Source: Scalesia atractyloides (taxonomy: Eukaryota; Streptophyta; Magnoliopsida; Asterales; Asteraceae). Taken from it: a DNA stretch of 64,000 nt. Numbering within the stretch: the first letter of the stretch is position 1; every line of letters starts with the position of its first letter. This document shows, in pieces, positions 10,945 through 22,745 of the stretch. Below the pieces are notes generated by a model, which saw only the letters and a program-made list of their open reading frames with translations, had not been told where the DNA came from and made no database searches. The DNA is taken from positions 85,570,391 through 85,634,390 of the forward strand of contig CAMTDV010000023.1 in the NCBI GenBank assembly GCA_947069175.1. The letters are read 5' to 3'. The position numbers and the translations under genes were made by a program.

Positions 10945-13647
10945 ATGTCTTCAAGGTTTTGTATGGTACGCTCAGATTGGCCATCAGTTTGAGGGTGAAA
11001 GGCAGTGCTGAGATCTAGACGTGTACCCATAGCGGATTGTATGGCTTGCCATGCTCGTGAAGTGAATCGGCCATCTCGATCTGAAATGATACTTAAAGGT
11101 ACACCATGACGGCTTACAATTTCATAGATATGAGCCAACTTCTCGTTCTTGAAATCTTCACGGATAGGAATGAAATGAGCTGATTTGGTGAGACGATCAA
11201 TGATAACCCAAATGGTGCCATACCCACTGGAGGTGCGAGGTAACCCGGTAATGAAATCCATGGTTATATTTTCCCACTTCCATACAGGTATTTCAGGGTT
11301 GGACAAGAAGTCCAGAAGGTCTTTGATGCTCAGCTTTCACTTTGGAACATGTAAGGCACTTAGAAACAAATATAACGATATCTTTCTTCATGCCATGCCA
11401 CCAGTAGGAGTATCGTAGATCTTGGTACATCTTATCAGCTCCTGGATGTATAGAGTATCGAGTTTTATGTGCCTCATTCATGAGAAAAGTACGAAGATCA
11501 TCACGATCAGGTACCCAAATGCGATTTAAGTAATAGAGAATACCATCCGACTTGGATTCTAGTTTGGTTTCAGCTCCACAAGACAGTTCATCTCGTACAT
11601 CATTTTTCGTGACGAAAATATGTTGAGCTATTCTAATTCGGTTTTGAAGATCGGTCACAATTTGGGAACACAAAAGACGGATTGAGTTTTCATACTCCTT
11701 TCGACTAAGGGCGTCAGCCACAACATTAGCCTTGCCAGGATGATATCGAATTTCACAATCATAGTCATTTAAGAGTTCGACCATCGACGTTGCCTCATGT
11801 TTAATTCCTTTTGATTGAAGATATGCTGGAGACTCTTGTGGTCTGTGTAGATTTCACACTTGGTACCATAGAGGTAATGTCTCCATATCTTAAAGGCGAA
11901 CACGACTGCTCCAAGTTCTAGGTCATGAGTGGTATAATTCCTCTCATGCACCTTGAGTTGCCTTGAGGCATAGGATATCACCTTTCCTCTTTGCATTAGA
12001 ACGCAACCCAACCCTTGCCCTGACGCGTAGTAATAAACCACAAAGTCTTCGCAACCATCAGGAAGTGTAAGTATAGGTGCAACACAAAGATTTTGCTTCA
12101 AAGATTGAAATGCCTCCTCTAGCTTGGGCCCCTAAATAAAGGGATTGCCCTTGTGAGGAAAGGCTGTGAGTGGAACGACGATACGAGAGAAATTTGCAAT
12201 GAAACGCCGATAATAACCAGCCAGACCAAGAAATGACCTAACTTCAGTAGGAGTACATGGTGCTTGCCATTCTTGTACCGCTTTGATCTTTGCAGGGTCC
12301 ACATGAATCCCTTTGTCGTTAATGACATGGCCAAGAAATTGCACTTCTTCTAACAAAAACTCACATTTCGAGAACTTAGCATAAAGCTTTTCAGTTCTCA
12401 AGAGTGTTAGAATGAGTCCAAGATGACGCTCATGATCAGATTTGGTCTTGGAGTAGATGAGAATATCATCAATGAAAACTATGACAAAATGATCTAGATA
12501 AGGTTTGCATACCCTATTCATCAAATCCATGAAAACAGCAGGGGCATTGGTCAAACCAAAAGGCATAACCATAAATTCATAGTGACCATAACGAGTTCGA
12601 AAAGCAGTCTTAGGAATATCTTCTTCACGCACTCTAAGTTGATGATAACCAGAACGAAGGTCGATCTTTGAAAAACAGGTGGCACCTTGAAGTTGAACTA
12701 AAAGATCATCAATACGAGGTAAAGGATAGCGATTTTTGATGGTCAGTTTGTTGAACTATCTATAATCGATGCACATACGAAAAGTTCCATCTTTCTTCTT
12801 TACAAAGAGAACAGGCGCACCCCAAGGTGATGAGCTAGGGCGTATAAATCCCTTGTCAGTCAACTCTTGCAGCTGACTAGCTACTCTTGCACCTCGGATG
12901 GGCTAACCGATAAGGAGATTTTGCGATTGGTGTAGCACCAGGTACAAGATCGATTCGAAATTCGACTTCTCGCACAGGGGGAAGTCCTGATACGTCGTCG
13001 GGAAAAACTTGAGGAAATTCATTAACAATGGGAATATCTTCGAGCTTCCTTTCCTTGCCTTCCTTCTTGACGATATGAGCTAGAAACGTGATATAATCTT
13101 TGCGAAGATATCTACGAGCTTGAAGACATGACATCAATTTAAGCCCTTTAGAAGGAGTTTCACCAAAGATACGTAAAGTTTGACCGTTAGTGAGAGGAAT
13201 TCGAATAAACTTCTCGAAACATACAACTTCAGCATGATGTTGACTAAGCCAGTTCATACCGATGATAATATCGAAAGTACACAACTTCATAGGAATAAGA
13301 TCAATTGAGAAATCGTGGTCATTAAGAGTAAGAGTACAATCACGAATGATCGAATCTAACGTAATAGGTTCACCATCAGCAACTTCCACCGTGAATGGTT
13401 CAGCAAAACTAACATGAGATACATCAAGGACGGATTCAAACTCTAAAGACACGAAACTCTTATCCCCACCAGCATCAAATAGTATAGATTCATATCTACC
13501 GTTAATAAGAAACGTACCATCCACCACATGATTATCCGCCCTAGCTTGATTGGCATTGATGTTGAAAGCCCTACCTCTAGCAGGTGGATTAGCTTGATTG
13601 GCTTGGTTCACACGGTTGGCTTGAGCTTGGGCATTTATGATGTTCAC
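10945..13647 (-). pseudogene. Element B pol relic (protease, RT, RNase H, integrase core)
   Basis: Minus-strand Ty3 polyprotein of family A, cut in its integrase by the A1 insertion at 10944/10945. From high to low coordinate: protease (LFDAGGDKSF near 13475; relatives have DTGA or DSGA, so the catalytic triad context is altered), RT (CIDYREL region near 12770, FIDD catalytic box at 12466-12477, GLAGYYRRF), RNase H (YTDHKSLQHIF near 11840), integrase zinc finger (HPGADKMYQ, CLTCSK) and core (MDFITGLP, ISDRDGRF, DGQSER). Frames change near 12880, 12120, 11780 and 11300, so it is inactive. The integrase C-terminus and 3' LTR must lie left of the window. Confidence 0.88.
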
Positions 13648-14891
13648 CAGGCGTGGGCAGGTGTTACAAAAATGGGTTGGATCGCCACAGTTGAAGCATG
13701 CTCTGACGGTTGCATCATTGGGTAATTGGGTTGGTAGTAGGGTTGAGCCATGGGTTGAGTAGGTGGTAAAAGTAAGGGTTGTTGATTTTGGGCTTGGCCC
13801 ACCACTTGATTATTGGTTTGGGCTTGAGGCTGGTTGCGGTTTGGCTTTTGGAGGATACGCAAGTTTGAATCGTGTGACATGCACGACCACAACTTGTGCA
13901 ATATTGGCAGGGGTTCTCAGGGGGATGATGGTATTGGCATCGGTGGCATTTTGGGTGTGGACCAATGTATGGTTTCTTGAATGGGGCGGCTTGAGGGGCG
14001 ACTTGTGTGATTGGGGCAGCAGTGATAGGAGAATTGGTTTGGGTAATGGCAAAATTTTTCCCACTACGCTTCCTTTTGCCAGCAAATTTGGATGACGGAC
14101 CCGCTGAGGTTGGGTTTGGAGTTTCAATAGGTGCCTTATCTTTCTTCTTCTCATCCTTAAAATTGCCATTTCGAATGCGATTTTCCGTCAGTTCAGTAGC
14201 CAGTTCCATTGCAGCTTCGAGTGTTGCATTTGAAGTACTTAACACAGAATCTTGAATTTTTGAGGGAAGACCTCGAATGTAATGCTCGATTAGACGATAA
14301 AGAGGAGTGAATAGGTTGGGGACCATCTGATTCAACTCGAGAAACCTCTTGTTGTAAGTGGTGTGGTCTCCCTCCTTTTGTTTCAAAGCATAGAACTCAT
14401 CTTCCAGTTTCATGATTTCGCTTATTGGACAGAAGCGTCTCGTCATGATTTCCTCAACTCATCCCAAGTCAAGGCCATAGCAGCTTCAACACCTCGCTTA
14501 CCCTTTTCTATGTTCCACCAGGTAAGTGCTACTCCAAACAGCCGACCAGTAGCATAGCGCACCTTGCGATCATCGGGACAATCACAATTGAGAAAAGTGA
14601 TTACCATCTCTCAAACCAATGGAGGAGAGCAGTGACACCTTCAGTCCCTTCATATTTTGGGGGATCATAGGATTTGAAATGTTTGTAAGTACGTTTGTTG
14701 GAGTTGGGAGGAGGGTTGGCGATATTTTTCCCTTCTGGGTTGTTGGGGGTGATGGGATTGGCGGCAAGTGCTTGTTGAACTTGCACAACGATATCAGGAA
14801 GTACGGCAACCATCTGTTGAGCGATTTGAGAGGCCATACGTTTGCTAGATCTTCCTAACCTTCTACTACCTCGAGAGTGTCTAGCAGACAT
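13644..14891 (-). pseudogene. Element B gag relic
   Basis: Starts at 14891 (MSARHSRGSRR). N-terminal region with LPDIVVQVQQAL, capsid-like block (MTRRFCPISE, YNKRFLELNQMV, YIRGLPSKIQDS), then the knuckle region CHRCQYHH..CQYCTSCGRACHTIQTC; the first knuckle has the family His replaced around ACHT. The frame breaks near 14600-14450 and again near 13715. It is the same protein as A2 gag, diverged. It lies directly upstream of the B protease and downstream of a leader of about 800 bases. Confidence 0.85.
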
Positions 14892-15706
14892 CTACAGGAA
14901 ATACGTAGCGAGATTATGAATTGAACGTTCTTAGGTGTCATATGTCGTAAAAAGTGAAAACAACAATCAAAATAAATGAAACAAGAAATTAGCTACATCC
15001 ATAGGATGTCTAGGGCTTGCTTAAGATTGGGCCTCCCAATGTCTCCCATACTTCGGCCTTGGTAGTCACGTGTGCCCCCATGACTACTGGGCTTGGTAGG
15101 GTTCACATTGGTGTTGGCCTATTAATGCTTGCATCACCCGAATGAAAATCGTAAATCATAATTGTAAGGTATAAGGTCAAAATGTGTCCAGGTATAGACA
15201 CAATAACAACTCAAAGTGGGGTTAGTTCACACGACGTTTGGTGTGGCATGCTTTGGCCTAATAGGTCCTTGTACTCTCATCGTTAGTCCCCAGGTAGGCA
15301 ACCTGGTCCATTATTTGGATTTATACAAATGCCAAGCCTAGACAGGACGTTTCGACTACCGGTACTCATACCCTCCCAGTTACTACATGCCCGTCGTAGA
15401 ACTCACTTTGATGTGATTGAAAAACATGAAAAAATTGCAAAATATTTGAGAATAATCATAAAAATTGTGAAATCATGATGTGTGTGCTTGCGTAGGCATG
15501 ATATGTTAACAACATATAAACTGTAACGAATATCACATATTAGCATATAGTAGTGAAAGTGCTTGCATGTAGTTGTGTGTGAAGAATAAACATGAAACAT
15601 ATAAATATCATGAGTTTTGCATATAACACATAAACAACTAAAATAGAATCAACTATAGTATAGGCTCTAAGGGTCTAATAACCTATCCTATATCCTATAG
15701 TCACAA
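14892..15706 (-). other. Family A leader of element B
   Basis: Noncoding leader between gag start and primer site, similar to those of A1 and A2. The DIS-like hairpin sits at 15062-15087: stem GTAGTCATG/CGTGACTAC (one T-G wobble) in sense orientation, but the loop is GGGGCACA, no longer palindromic. Confidence 0.65.
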
Positions 15707-15719
15707 GCTCTGATACCAA
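15707..15719 (-). other. Primer binding site of B
   Basis: Reverse complement of TGGTATCAGAGC, two to three bases before the 5' LTR edge at 15722; tRNA-Met(i) type. Confidence 0.85.
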
Positions 15720-16533
15720 TCTGTCACACCCCGACCCGCAGCGGAAATAAAAGTCGGGGCATAATTGGGTTATCATCAAAGCCCATGACATTTACTAGTA
15801 AGTTTCATATTTATTAAATTAAAATTAGAACTTCAAATATTCGAACACAAGGAATCATACGAGCACAAGAAAAATCAAAACATTGTTCAGAACATAATAG
15901 ATTTGTTTAATCTTCTAAGGCCATTCCTATGTATTTCTCTCCTCAGCTTGTTCACCTGTATCATGCGTAAAACAAAGGATTGGGTCAACAAAAGTTGGCG
16001 AGTGAATCTAGGTAAAAACAATTTGAATAATTTCTTATTTTAATTAATTAAATAAAAATTATGAGTAAATCATAAATGAACATATGCATATGTATAAACA
16101 ATCACAAGCCACACAATATCCACAATGACTATATGACATGATGAATGATTAACTTGAGATCAAGGCTCAATCAAACGGAGCCGATCTAATGAGGCACCTG
16201 ATGCTCAACTCGTATCCCACGAGGAACTGATGGACCTTGAATGAATGATTGCACTGTAATGATAAAATGTAACTACACATAATCTCACCAATTAAAAATA
16301 AGCATTTGATCACATTATGATGTTAGCACACGTGTTAAAATAAATAAATAAACATGTACGACACATGATACACCCCAAAATGTAATTAAAAAAGGGAGTT
16401 TGTAAGGATTCACTCACAGTGGGTGCGTTCCTTGCTTGAAAGATAATGCGCACGAATTGACAGATACTGTATAAAAAAATTGTTTTCCTGTCAGACTGAC
16501 AGGGAGTCTGATCGGCTCGCTGGTGTTATTGAT

Positions 16534-16944
16534 GTCGTGTGCGGGATTCAAACTTGAGACCTCTCGTACGTGTGCACGCAGCTCTTCCAACTGAGCTACG
16601 TGTCTAACCCGAAAGTATTTGGATTTTTATTATACTTATACTCTGTTTAGATCAATCCAGAAATTGTTTAATTTAAAAAGGTTTTTAAATATTCGAACCG
16701 GTGTGAAGAACTCAACTCGAACCCTGCGACCTGAGGTTGTTGTGCACCCAGCCCAACCAGTTGGGCTGGGTGTCTAACCCGTTTAATACAAGGATTTTAA
16801 TTCATATATCAACTTCTTGACAGTTTACATAGATTCCTTAAAAAAATTTGAGTTTTTATCCAGAACAACAGTCACTTGCTTGGCTCGAACCCGGGTCTTA
16901 TGCTTCACATGCACACAGTCCATCCATTGGACTATGTGTCTAAC
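16534..16944 (-). repeat. Sense tRNA-like array t4-t2 (B LTR)
   Basis: Units at 16534-16608 (t4, with CTCAGTTGG-type A box), 16701-16778 (t3) and 16872-16944 (t2), each ending in the complement of GTTAGACA. t3 forms a perfect 12-bp hairpin CACCCAGCCCAA/TTGGGCTGGGTG (16745-16772); t2 forms an 11-bp hairpin with one G-U pair (16912-16938). Compared with A2, the t3 stem shows a paired A-to-C/T-to-G change. Confidence 0.7.
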
Positions 16945-17530
16945 CCGGTATTTATAACCAATTTTATTTATATATATACCCTGAATACACTTCGTCTTAT
17001 TTACTTAAAACTTACTGATACACGTTTTTATCGTGTTTTCATCAGATTTATTCTTTGCTTTCTTCTTATAATAATAAATCAGAAGGGTAGTGAAGATAAT
17101 TTTTATACCGAACGATGGAGTGTGATTCTCCGGTGACCTTTCCGCGGTTATAATCCAATTCCGGCGAGAGCAGCAATCAACGCAGAGTGTGAGTGAGGAG
17201 TTCGTGATTTTGATTAGTTACAGAGCGCCTATTACACCACCTACTATCCGCTATTTATAGATGAAATGTCCATTTCGGTTTTGGAAAAACCATTTAAATG
17301 ATTTTCGGTTACGGACTGATTACACCCATGATTTGTAACTGAATCTAAGTCAAAGCATGATTGAGATTAGTTATTGATTGGATTTATTATGAAAATGATG
17401 GCCATTAATGGCCGGATTTGGGGTTACGGTTGCCCAGCATTTGGGCGGTAAAACTTGAATGGGTTTGAGGATCCGATGCGGCATATAACTTACTTTTGCC
17501 AAGATATCATCACCATTGTGCGTGTAGAAC

Positions 17531-17588
17531 AGTGGTGTGTGGTGTGTGTATATTCACGGGGGACCCGGGTTCGATACCTGGTCTACCC
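17531..17588 (+). other. tRNA-like unit t1 (B LTR), degenerate
   Basis: Opposite strand to the LTR. B box GGGTTCGATACC, degenerate A box, TTTT at 17589-17592. This is the weakest of the six t1 copies. Confidence 0.5.
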
Positions 17589-17796
17589 TTTTAAATTTTA
17601 TTATGTTATAATTATTTTTCTTTAGATTTTGTTTAATTCACTTATTATTATTATTATTTATAGATTTTAACCCCTTTTTTATTCAACTACTTATATTAAT
17701 AATTGATATTTAGAAAATACGCATCGAACATATAAACAAATACTTTGATTAGCAAACGGTGCGGGTTTTTGGAACCCGATTTATACAAATGTTACA

Positions 17797-19047
17797 GTTT
17801 CATTGAGGTTGCCATGAAGGGGATGCGTTAGTAACATCAAGTTGATGGATGTGCCAAGACTTAGTGAGTGCAAGAGTGAGGATTGTCCGTATAGTAACCG
17901 GTTTAACTACCAGACTGAAAGTTTCTCCACAGTCAATGCCAACCTGTTGTAACCTGCCATCACAAACCAAGCGAGCCTTATACCGTTCTAAGGAGCCATC
18001 AACATTAAATTTATGTTAAAAGAGCCACATGCTGCGAATTATGTTCATTTGAGGGTGTCGTGGAATTAACTCCCAGGTCTCATATTTAATAAGGGCATTA
18101 AATTCATCAGTCATGGCCTTGTGCCATTCGGTGAGGACAAGTCATGGGTGGGGTTTTTCGGTATAGGGATGAGTGGTGAGGGGTGGATGTCGAATAGCTG
18201 TCTTGGTTTGGAAATCCCATCATTGCACGAGTTTGCATTGTGCGAGTTGTTTTATGGCTGGAGGGGTGGGGCAGCTGTGGTCTTTTGAGGAGGTGGGGTG
18301 GAATGGGCTGGAGCAGGTGTAGTGGTGATTTGAGGGGGTGGGGTGGAATGGGCTGGAGCAGGTGTATGGTGGTGGTTTGAGGGGGTGGGGTGGGGTTTTG
18401 TGCGTAGTAGGGTGAATGGGGGTGAGTGTTATGGGTTGGTTCAGGGTGTTGGGCTAGATGAGGTGGGCCGGTTAGAAGGGTGTGGGGAGAGGTTCGTGAG
18501 TGGTTTGAGGGGGTGGGGTGGGGTGTGACTAGTAGTGTATGGTGTATGGGGAGTGTTATGGGCTGGTTCAGGGTGTATGGGCTGAGATGAAGGTGGGCCG
18601 GTTAAAGGGTTGTGGGGAGAGGTTCGTGAGGTGGTTTGAGGGTCCGGTTGACTTGAGGGATTGGTAGGGGAGTTTGGGTGGGTCGATGCAGTGGGATGGG
18701 CCGGATTGTTTAAAGTGGCGGAGTTAAGCTGGGTCCAAAGTTGTGGGTGAAGGGGAGCATCAAGAAAGGAATAAGAGGTGGTGGACGAGGTGATATGTTT
18801 AAATGGAAAAATGGTTTCATCAAACAGGACATGACAGGAAATGGTGATTTGGTTAGTCTCAAAATTGAAACATTTGTAACCTCGGTGTTGGGTGGGGTAG
18901 CCGAGAAAAACACAAGGGTGAGATTGTGATTCGAGTTTGTGGGTGGTGGTTGATGAGATAAGGGGATAACAAAGGGAGCCAAAAACACGGAGGTGATCAT
19001 ATGAGGGTGTGCGATGGTATAGTAATTCGGTGGGTAAGAATGCAATA
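17797..19047 (-). pseudogene. Ty1/copia polyprotein relic (integrase end to RT start)
   Basis: Minus-strand copia-type sequence. Integrase C-terminal signature YHRTPSYDHLRVFGSLCYP, then SHPCVFLGYP, HRGYKCFN and VLFDETIFPF, a long Pro/Thr/Ser-rich linker, then the RT start ALIKYETWELIPR, DGSLERYKARLV, GIDCGETFS, VVKPVTIRT and WHIHQLDV. It stops after a frame-disturbed NAFLHGNLNET equivalent, where element B inserted at 17796/17797. The linker carries an imperfect duplication of about 120 bp (about 18415-18530 and 18535-18645). Stops and frameshifts throughout. The right end at about 19047 is abrupt. Confidence 0.85.
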
Positions 19048-20455
19048 AATCATAGTCTATTATTCCCAGGAGTTCCATCTTCATTTCGATCAATTTACTT
19101 CTCTACAGCATAAATGTCCTCTCCAAGAGGTATGAATCCGATTTTCATCTATTATTCTGATTTAGTGTTTATATCATACAATATAGATCGATTGTATCTT
19201 GTTTTCAGTTTTGAACTTTGATGTTTGTTGCAATTATTTTCTGTTTAGTATTTGTTACAGATATTTGCTATATTTTTAACTGATATTTTTTTTAAGGTTG
19301 TTTGGTTTTGTCTATAATATACGGTTTTGAACATTGAAGTGGTTTGATATTTTTAATATGTTGATTGTGTATATCAATTTTCTCTTTATTTGACGGTTTT
19401 CAATATTTTGATGTTTACTTTGTTTGGTAATAGAGATTGGATTAGATTGTTGTCACTTTTAAAATGGTTTATATTGTAATCTTGTTTTCCATTTAGGTAT
19501 AGATTGTAGAAAATCATATGACTTTATTTGTTTGTTAGTGTTTAACATTGATGGTATCGTTCTCTTTTCATTACATTGTTCTTATTTTACAATTTGAAGT
19601 TGTGAATATGATTATACTTTTATTCTTTGTCACCAGTACTTACCCAACATGGTGTAAGCACATGTCTAAAAAAGTTGATGTTATTTTGGTAAATATTTTC
19701 TTTTTTAAATTCTACATGACCCTTTCGAGAATTAAACGCATGGATTGGTTGTTCAGTTATCTACATATTGTTGGTTATTCAGTTATCTACATATGTTTGG
19801 AATCATATGTCATTGTTTTCTGATGAATTTTAAACTTTGGTTCGGTTGAAGGATGGGGAGCAAACGAATGTTTGACAATTGAGATCCTGTAGGACAAAAA
19901 AAAAGCTTATTTGATAGACTTATGCGCAAAGTTACAATGAAGATCTCCTCAAAGCACTTGACAAGGAACTTACAAATGATTTTGAGGCAAACATAATTTA
20001 CTTAGATTAAAATGATTGCAAGAGGTTGGCTTTAGAAATAATATAGGTTGGTCAAGCGGGTGGGATTGCATGCCAAAACTAGGACACACTTGTTACACTT
20101 GACCCGTAACACTTCAGAAATGTTTTTTAATCAACCATTTATGCGTGGTATATGTTCACAAAAGGTAAGACTATTTAAGTATAGTTACCACACTATACTG
20201 AAATATTTACTCAATTCTTAGGAAACACCAAAGTATGTCTTAAAGACTTAAAGCATTGTTTAGGTCTATTTATTGAAAATAAGTTGGCTTTGTTTGTGCA
20301 TTGACACAAACTTAATAGGCCCATGAAGTTTTATTTAATTTATGAAATACATGTGTTTAATAACTGAATTTAATATTTATATAGTAATCAACAAGCTTTA
20401 TAATATATAATAAATTTCTATAAATTCAAGGAACCTCTTTTGTTTTATTATAGAT
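19048..20455. other. T-rich unassigned DNA between copia relic and kinase relic
   Basis: No coding sequence that I can support. Long T-rich stretches look like intron or intergenic DNA. A short ATG followed by a GT at 19109-19130 resembles an exon start, but nothing supports it as a gene. Confidence 0.4.
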
Positions 20456-21121
20456 TGCAGGATTACGTAGCAACATGATGGTACAGGCTCTATGCGGATC
20501 TTTTTAAGGTAAGAAATTACTTAAGGGATATACGTAAAAAGCAACTCGTCCCACTTTAAAAAAAAAGATACAAATGTTGACCCGTTGGCACTCAGAGTTT
20601 GCAAAAGATGTTAGCATTTGATCCAAAGGAACGACCAACCGCTGAGGAGGTGGTTATTATTTTCTGTGTTATCAAGATTTGATTTTCTTCTAATAACCCT
20701 CTTAAACATTGCCATCTATTTTTTGTCAGGCATTAGCCGATCCTTACATCAAGGGGTGGCTAAGCTTGAGAGGGAGCCTTCTTTCCGCTCAATCTCAAAA
20801 TTGGAATTTGAGTTCGAGAGGCGTAGGATTAAAAAGAGGATATTTAAGAACTAATATTTCGGGAAATTCTGAAATACCATCCTCAGCTTTTAAAAGATTA
20901 CATGGCTGGAAACGAAAGCACCAACTTTATCTATCCGAGGTTTATATCACTTATCACCATCAGTTCTGTTATGTATCGTGTTTTTATTTATCTAGGATTT
21001 AACATATGTTGTAACCATACAGTGTTATGGGTCAGTTTGCATATTTAGAGGAACACAGTGGGAAAACAGGCCTGTTGTGCCTTCAGAATGGAAGCATGTT
21101 TCCCTCCCGATGTAAGATATT
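20456..21121 (+). pseudogene. MAP kinase gene relic (TDY-class, C-terminal part)
   Basis: Remains of a plant MAP kinase gene with introns, so not a processed copy. After an AG acceptor (ATTGCAG) comes DYVAT-stop-WYR, the end of the activation loop (DYVATRWYR in the family) with Arg changed to TGA, then LCGSF. Next, RNYLRDIRKKQLVPL and VDPLALR follow directly, so the roughly 50 residues between them (the APE-side helices) are deleted. Then FDPKERPTAEEV in a shifted frame. A second exon from 20730 gives ALADPYIKG, LAKLEREPS and SKLEFEFERRR, then a frameshifted ILKYHPQLLKDYM-like stretch. A third block at 21019-21120 gives GQFAYLEEHSGKTG and a shifted SLPR. This layout matches the C-terminal domain of TDY-type plant MAPKs. 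Nonfunctional. Confidence 0.85.
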
Positions 21122-22430
21122 GAAGTTCTTGGTCCCGTTCCCAGTGAAATGGGTCAAACAAGACGTTTTAAGCAGCGGTGCATTGGGTTGGGTTGTGATG
21201 ACCAAATTCACTTTGTTGAACTTTTGTAATATACATAGGTAAAGAGTTAAATATGATAACAAAAAGTTATATTACTATGATATATCTAAGTCTTCAACTA
21301 TATCAATTAAAGACTATATGCATTCAAATATACTACAACAGACTTTCAACCTTGAAACCCATACGAGGTTTTCCAACTTTTCATTTTCATTAAGTTGTTT
21401 GTTTAATTTGTTTATGTGGCTGCCAAATTTTATCCGAAACAAATTTAATATGTTATTAGCTCTTTTATTTAATTGGGATATAAATAGATAGTTAAGGGTG
21501 TTTGGATGTGTCTTTAAAAGTTATCATGTTGATGTTAAAAAAATTAAATGATACTACAAATAAAGTTTTTTGGATCATCTGCAGGTTAGAGAATCTAGGA
21601 CTCATAACCATAATGAGACACTTAATAAAGTGAAAGACAACGTTGTTATTGTTAAGGCCTCTAAATCGGGGAAAATCAAAACAAATTCGCCGGTCTGTTG
21701 CAGTTAGTATCCTGTTCGTCACACCACGCCACCGTAGTCAGCCATCTCGCTTCAAGTAGTGTCTCTCATATTTGCTTACACATTGGCTCCATGAATCCAA
21801 AGATGGTTACATTGATCAACAACGACTAAAGGATTTTAGGTTTTCTGAAGGTATGAAAACCTACTAAAAAACTTCAATTGTACGGATGAATGGATGATAT
21901 ATCAAGGCATTAATTTTGCAATTATATGAAAGTAAATTGTTCCACGTGTTATTTTATGGAAAGAATAAAATTATATAACTAAAAGGCTTTGGAACTTTTT
22001 ATACGTGCATCATGAAACATGATTCTACTTATTGTTTTGATTTTAACATTCATTGTTTCTTAAGGTGTGTGGGTTTGTAGGAAGAGAGACTTTGTAACAT
22101 TCTTCATCATGAGGTTAAATTTTGTAATTTTGAATCATATACTAGAATAAAAAACTCAAAAGTGGTTATCTGCTATTTAGAAAAATGCAATATGCAATTC
22201 TAAACACCACGTAAAGCTTCAATCATGGTCAGTATCATGTGAGCTTGCAGGATACTACTTGCTCGGTTAGCGTCGACTTTAAGTGTTTGCGGTTTTCAAA
22301 ATAACATCATATAATGTTTGATGTTTGATGATCATTTTGCGTTAATTACAAATGTCAACTAAAAATATCAAAATCTTGATTTATGACATCATGTCGTGCA
22401 GATGAAATTTTGAATCATATATCTAGCAAC
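21122..22430. other. AT-rich intergenic DNA
   Basis: No coding frame or repeat family that I recognise. Confidence 0.5.
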
Positions 22431-22434
22431 TAGG

Positions 22435-22745
22435 TTAGAACCCTGTGTATTACAGATCCGAATATATGTAATGTTAGATACTAAATAATAAAATAACATA
22501 TCTGTAAAAACCTCGTTTATTACACGGGTTGAATAAATGTAATTTTATAAACTACATAATTAAAAAGTTATATCTTTAAGACACTCGTATATTGTACGGG
22601 TTGAGCAAATGTAATTTTATATACCAAATAAAAAAAATACATCTTTAAAAACCATGTATTACATGGGTTGAATAAATGCAATTGTGTATACTAAATAGTA
22701 AAAAAAATTATATCTCTAAGAGCCCGTGTATTATATGAGTTTAGT
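22435..22745. repeat. ~70-bp tandem repeat with CCCGTGTATTACACGGG hairpins
   Basis: Five units starting at about 22441, 22511, 22582, 22652 and 22722 (spacing 70-71 bp). Each has a GC-containing palindrome (type CCCGTGTATTACACGGG, decayed) followed by GAATAAATGTAATTTTATA and an A-rich stretch. The array is preceded by AACTAGGTTAGAACC, which read on the minus strand resembles a Helitron 3' end (hairpin, then CTAGT). TCTACTATAATAAAAG follows at 22752, resembling a Helitron 5' start. Related decayed units recur at about 24225-24480. Confidence 0.5.

Larger units (their letters stand above)
15722..17796 (-). mobile_element. Family A 5' LTR of element B
   Basis: 2075-bp LTR from TGTCACACC (15722) to ..GTTACA (17796) on the plus strand, shorter than the other family A LTRs. 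TATA box TATAAATA on the minus strand (17252-17259). The sense tRNA-like array and the t1 unit are both present but more diverged than in A1 or A2. Its right edge interrupts a copia RT sequence; GTTTC follows and is the expected target duplication. Confidence 0.88.

Noticed and set aside
18343..18528. Gly/Trp-rich plus-strand frame
   Set aside because: Antisense of the Pro-rich copia linker.
19109..19135. Possible host first exon (ATG then GT donor)
   Set aside because: Only a few codons and no downstream exon match; cannot be supported.
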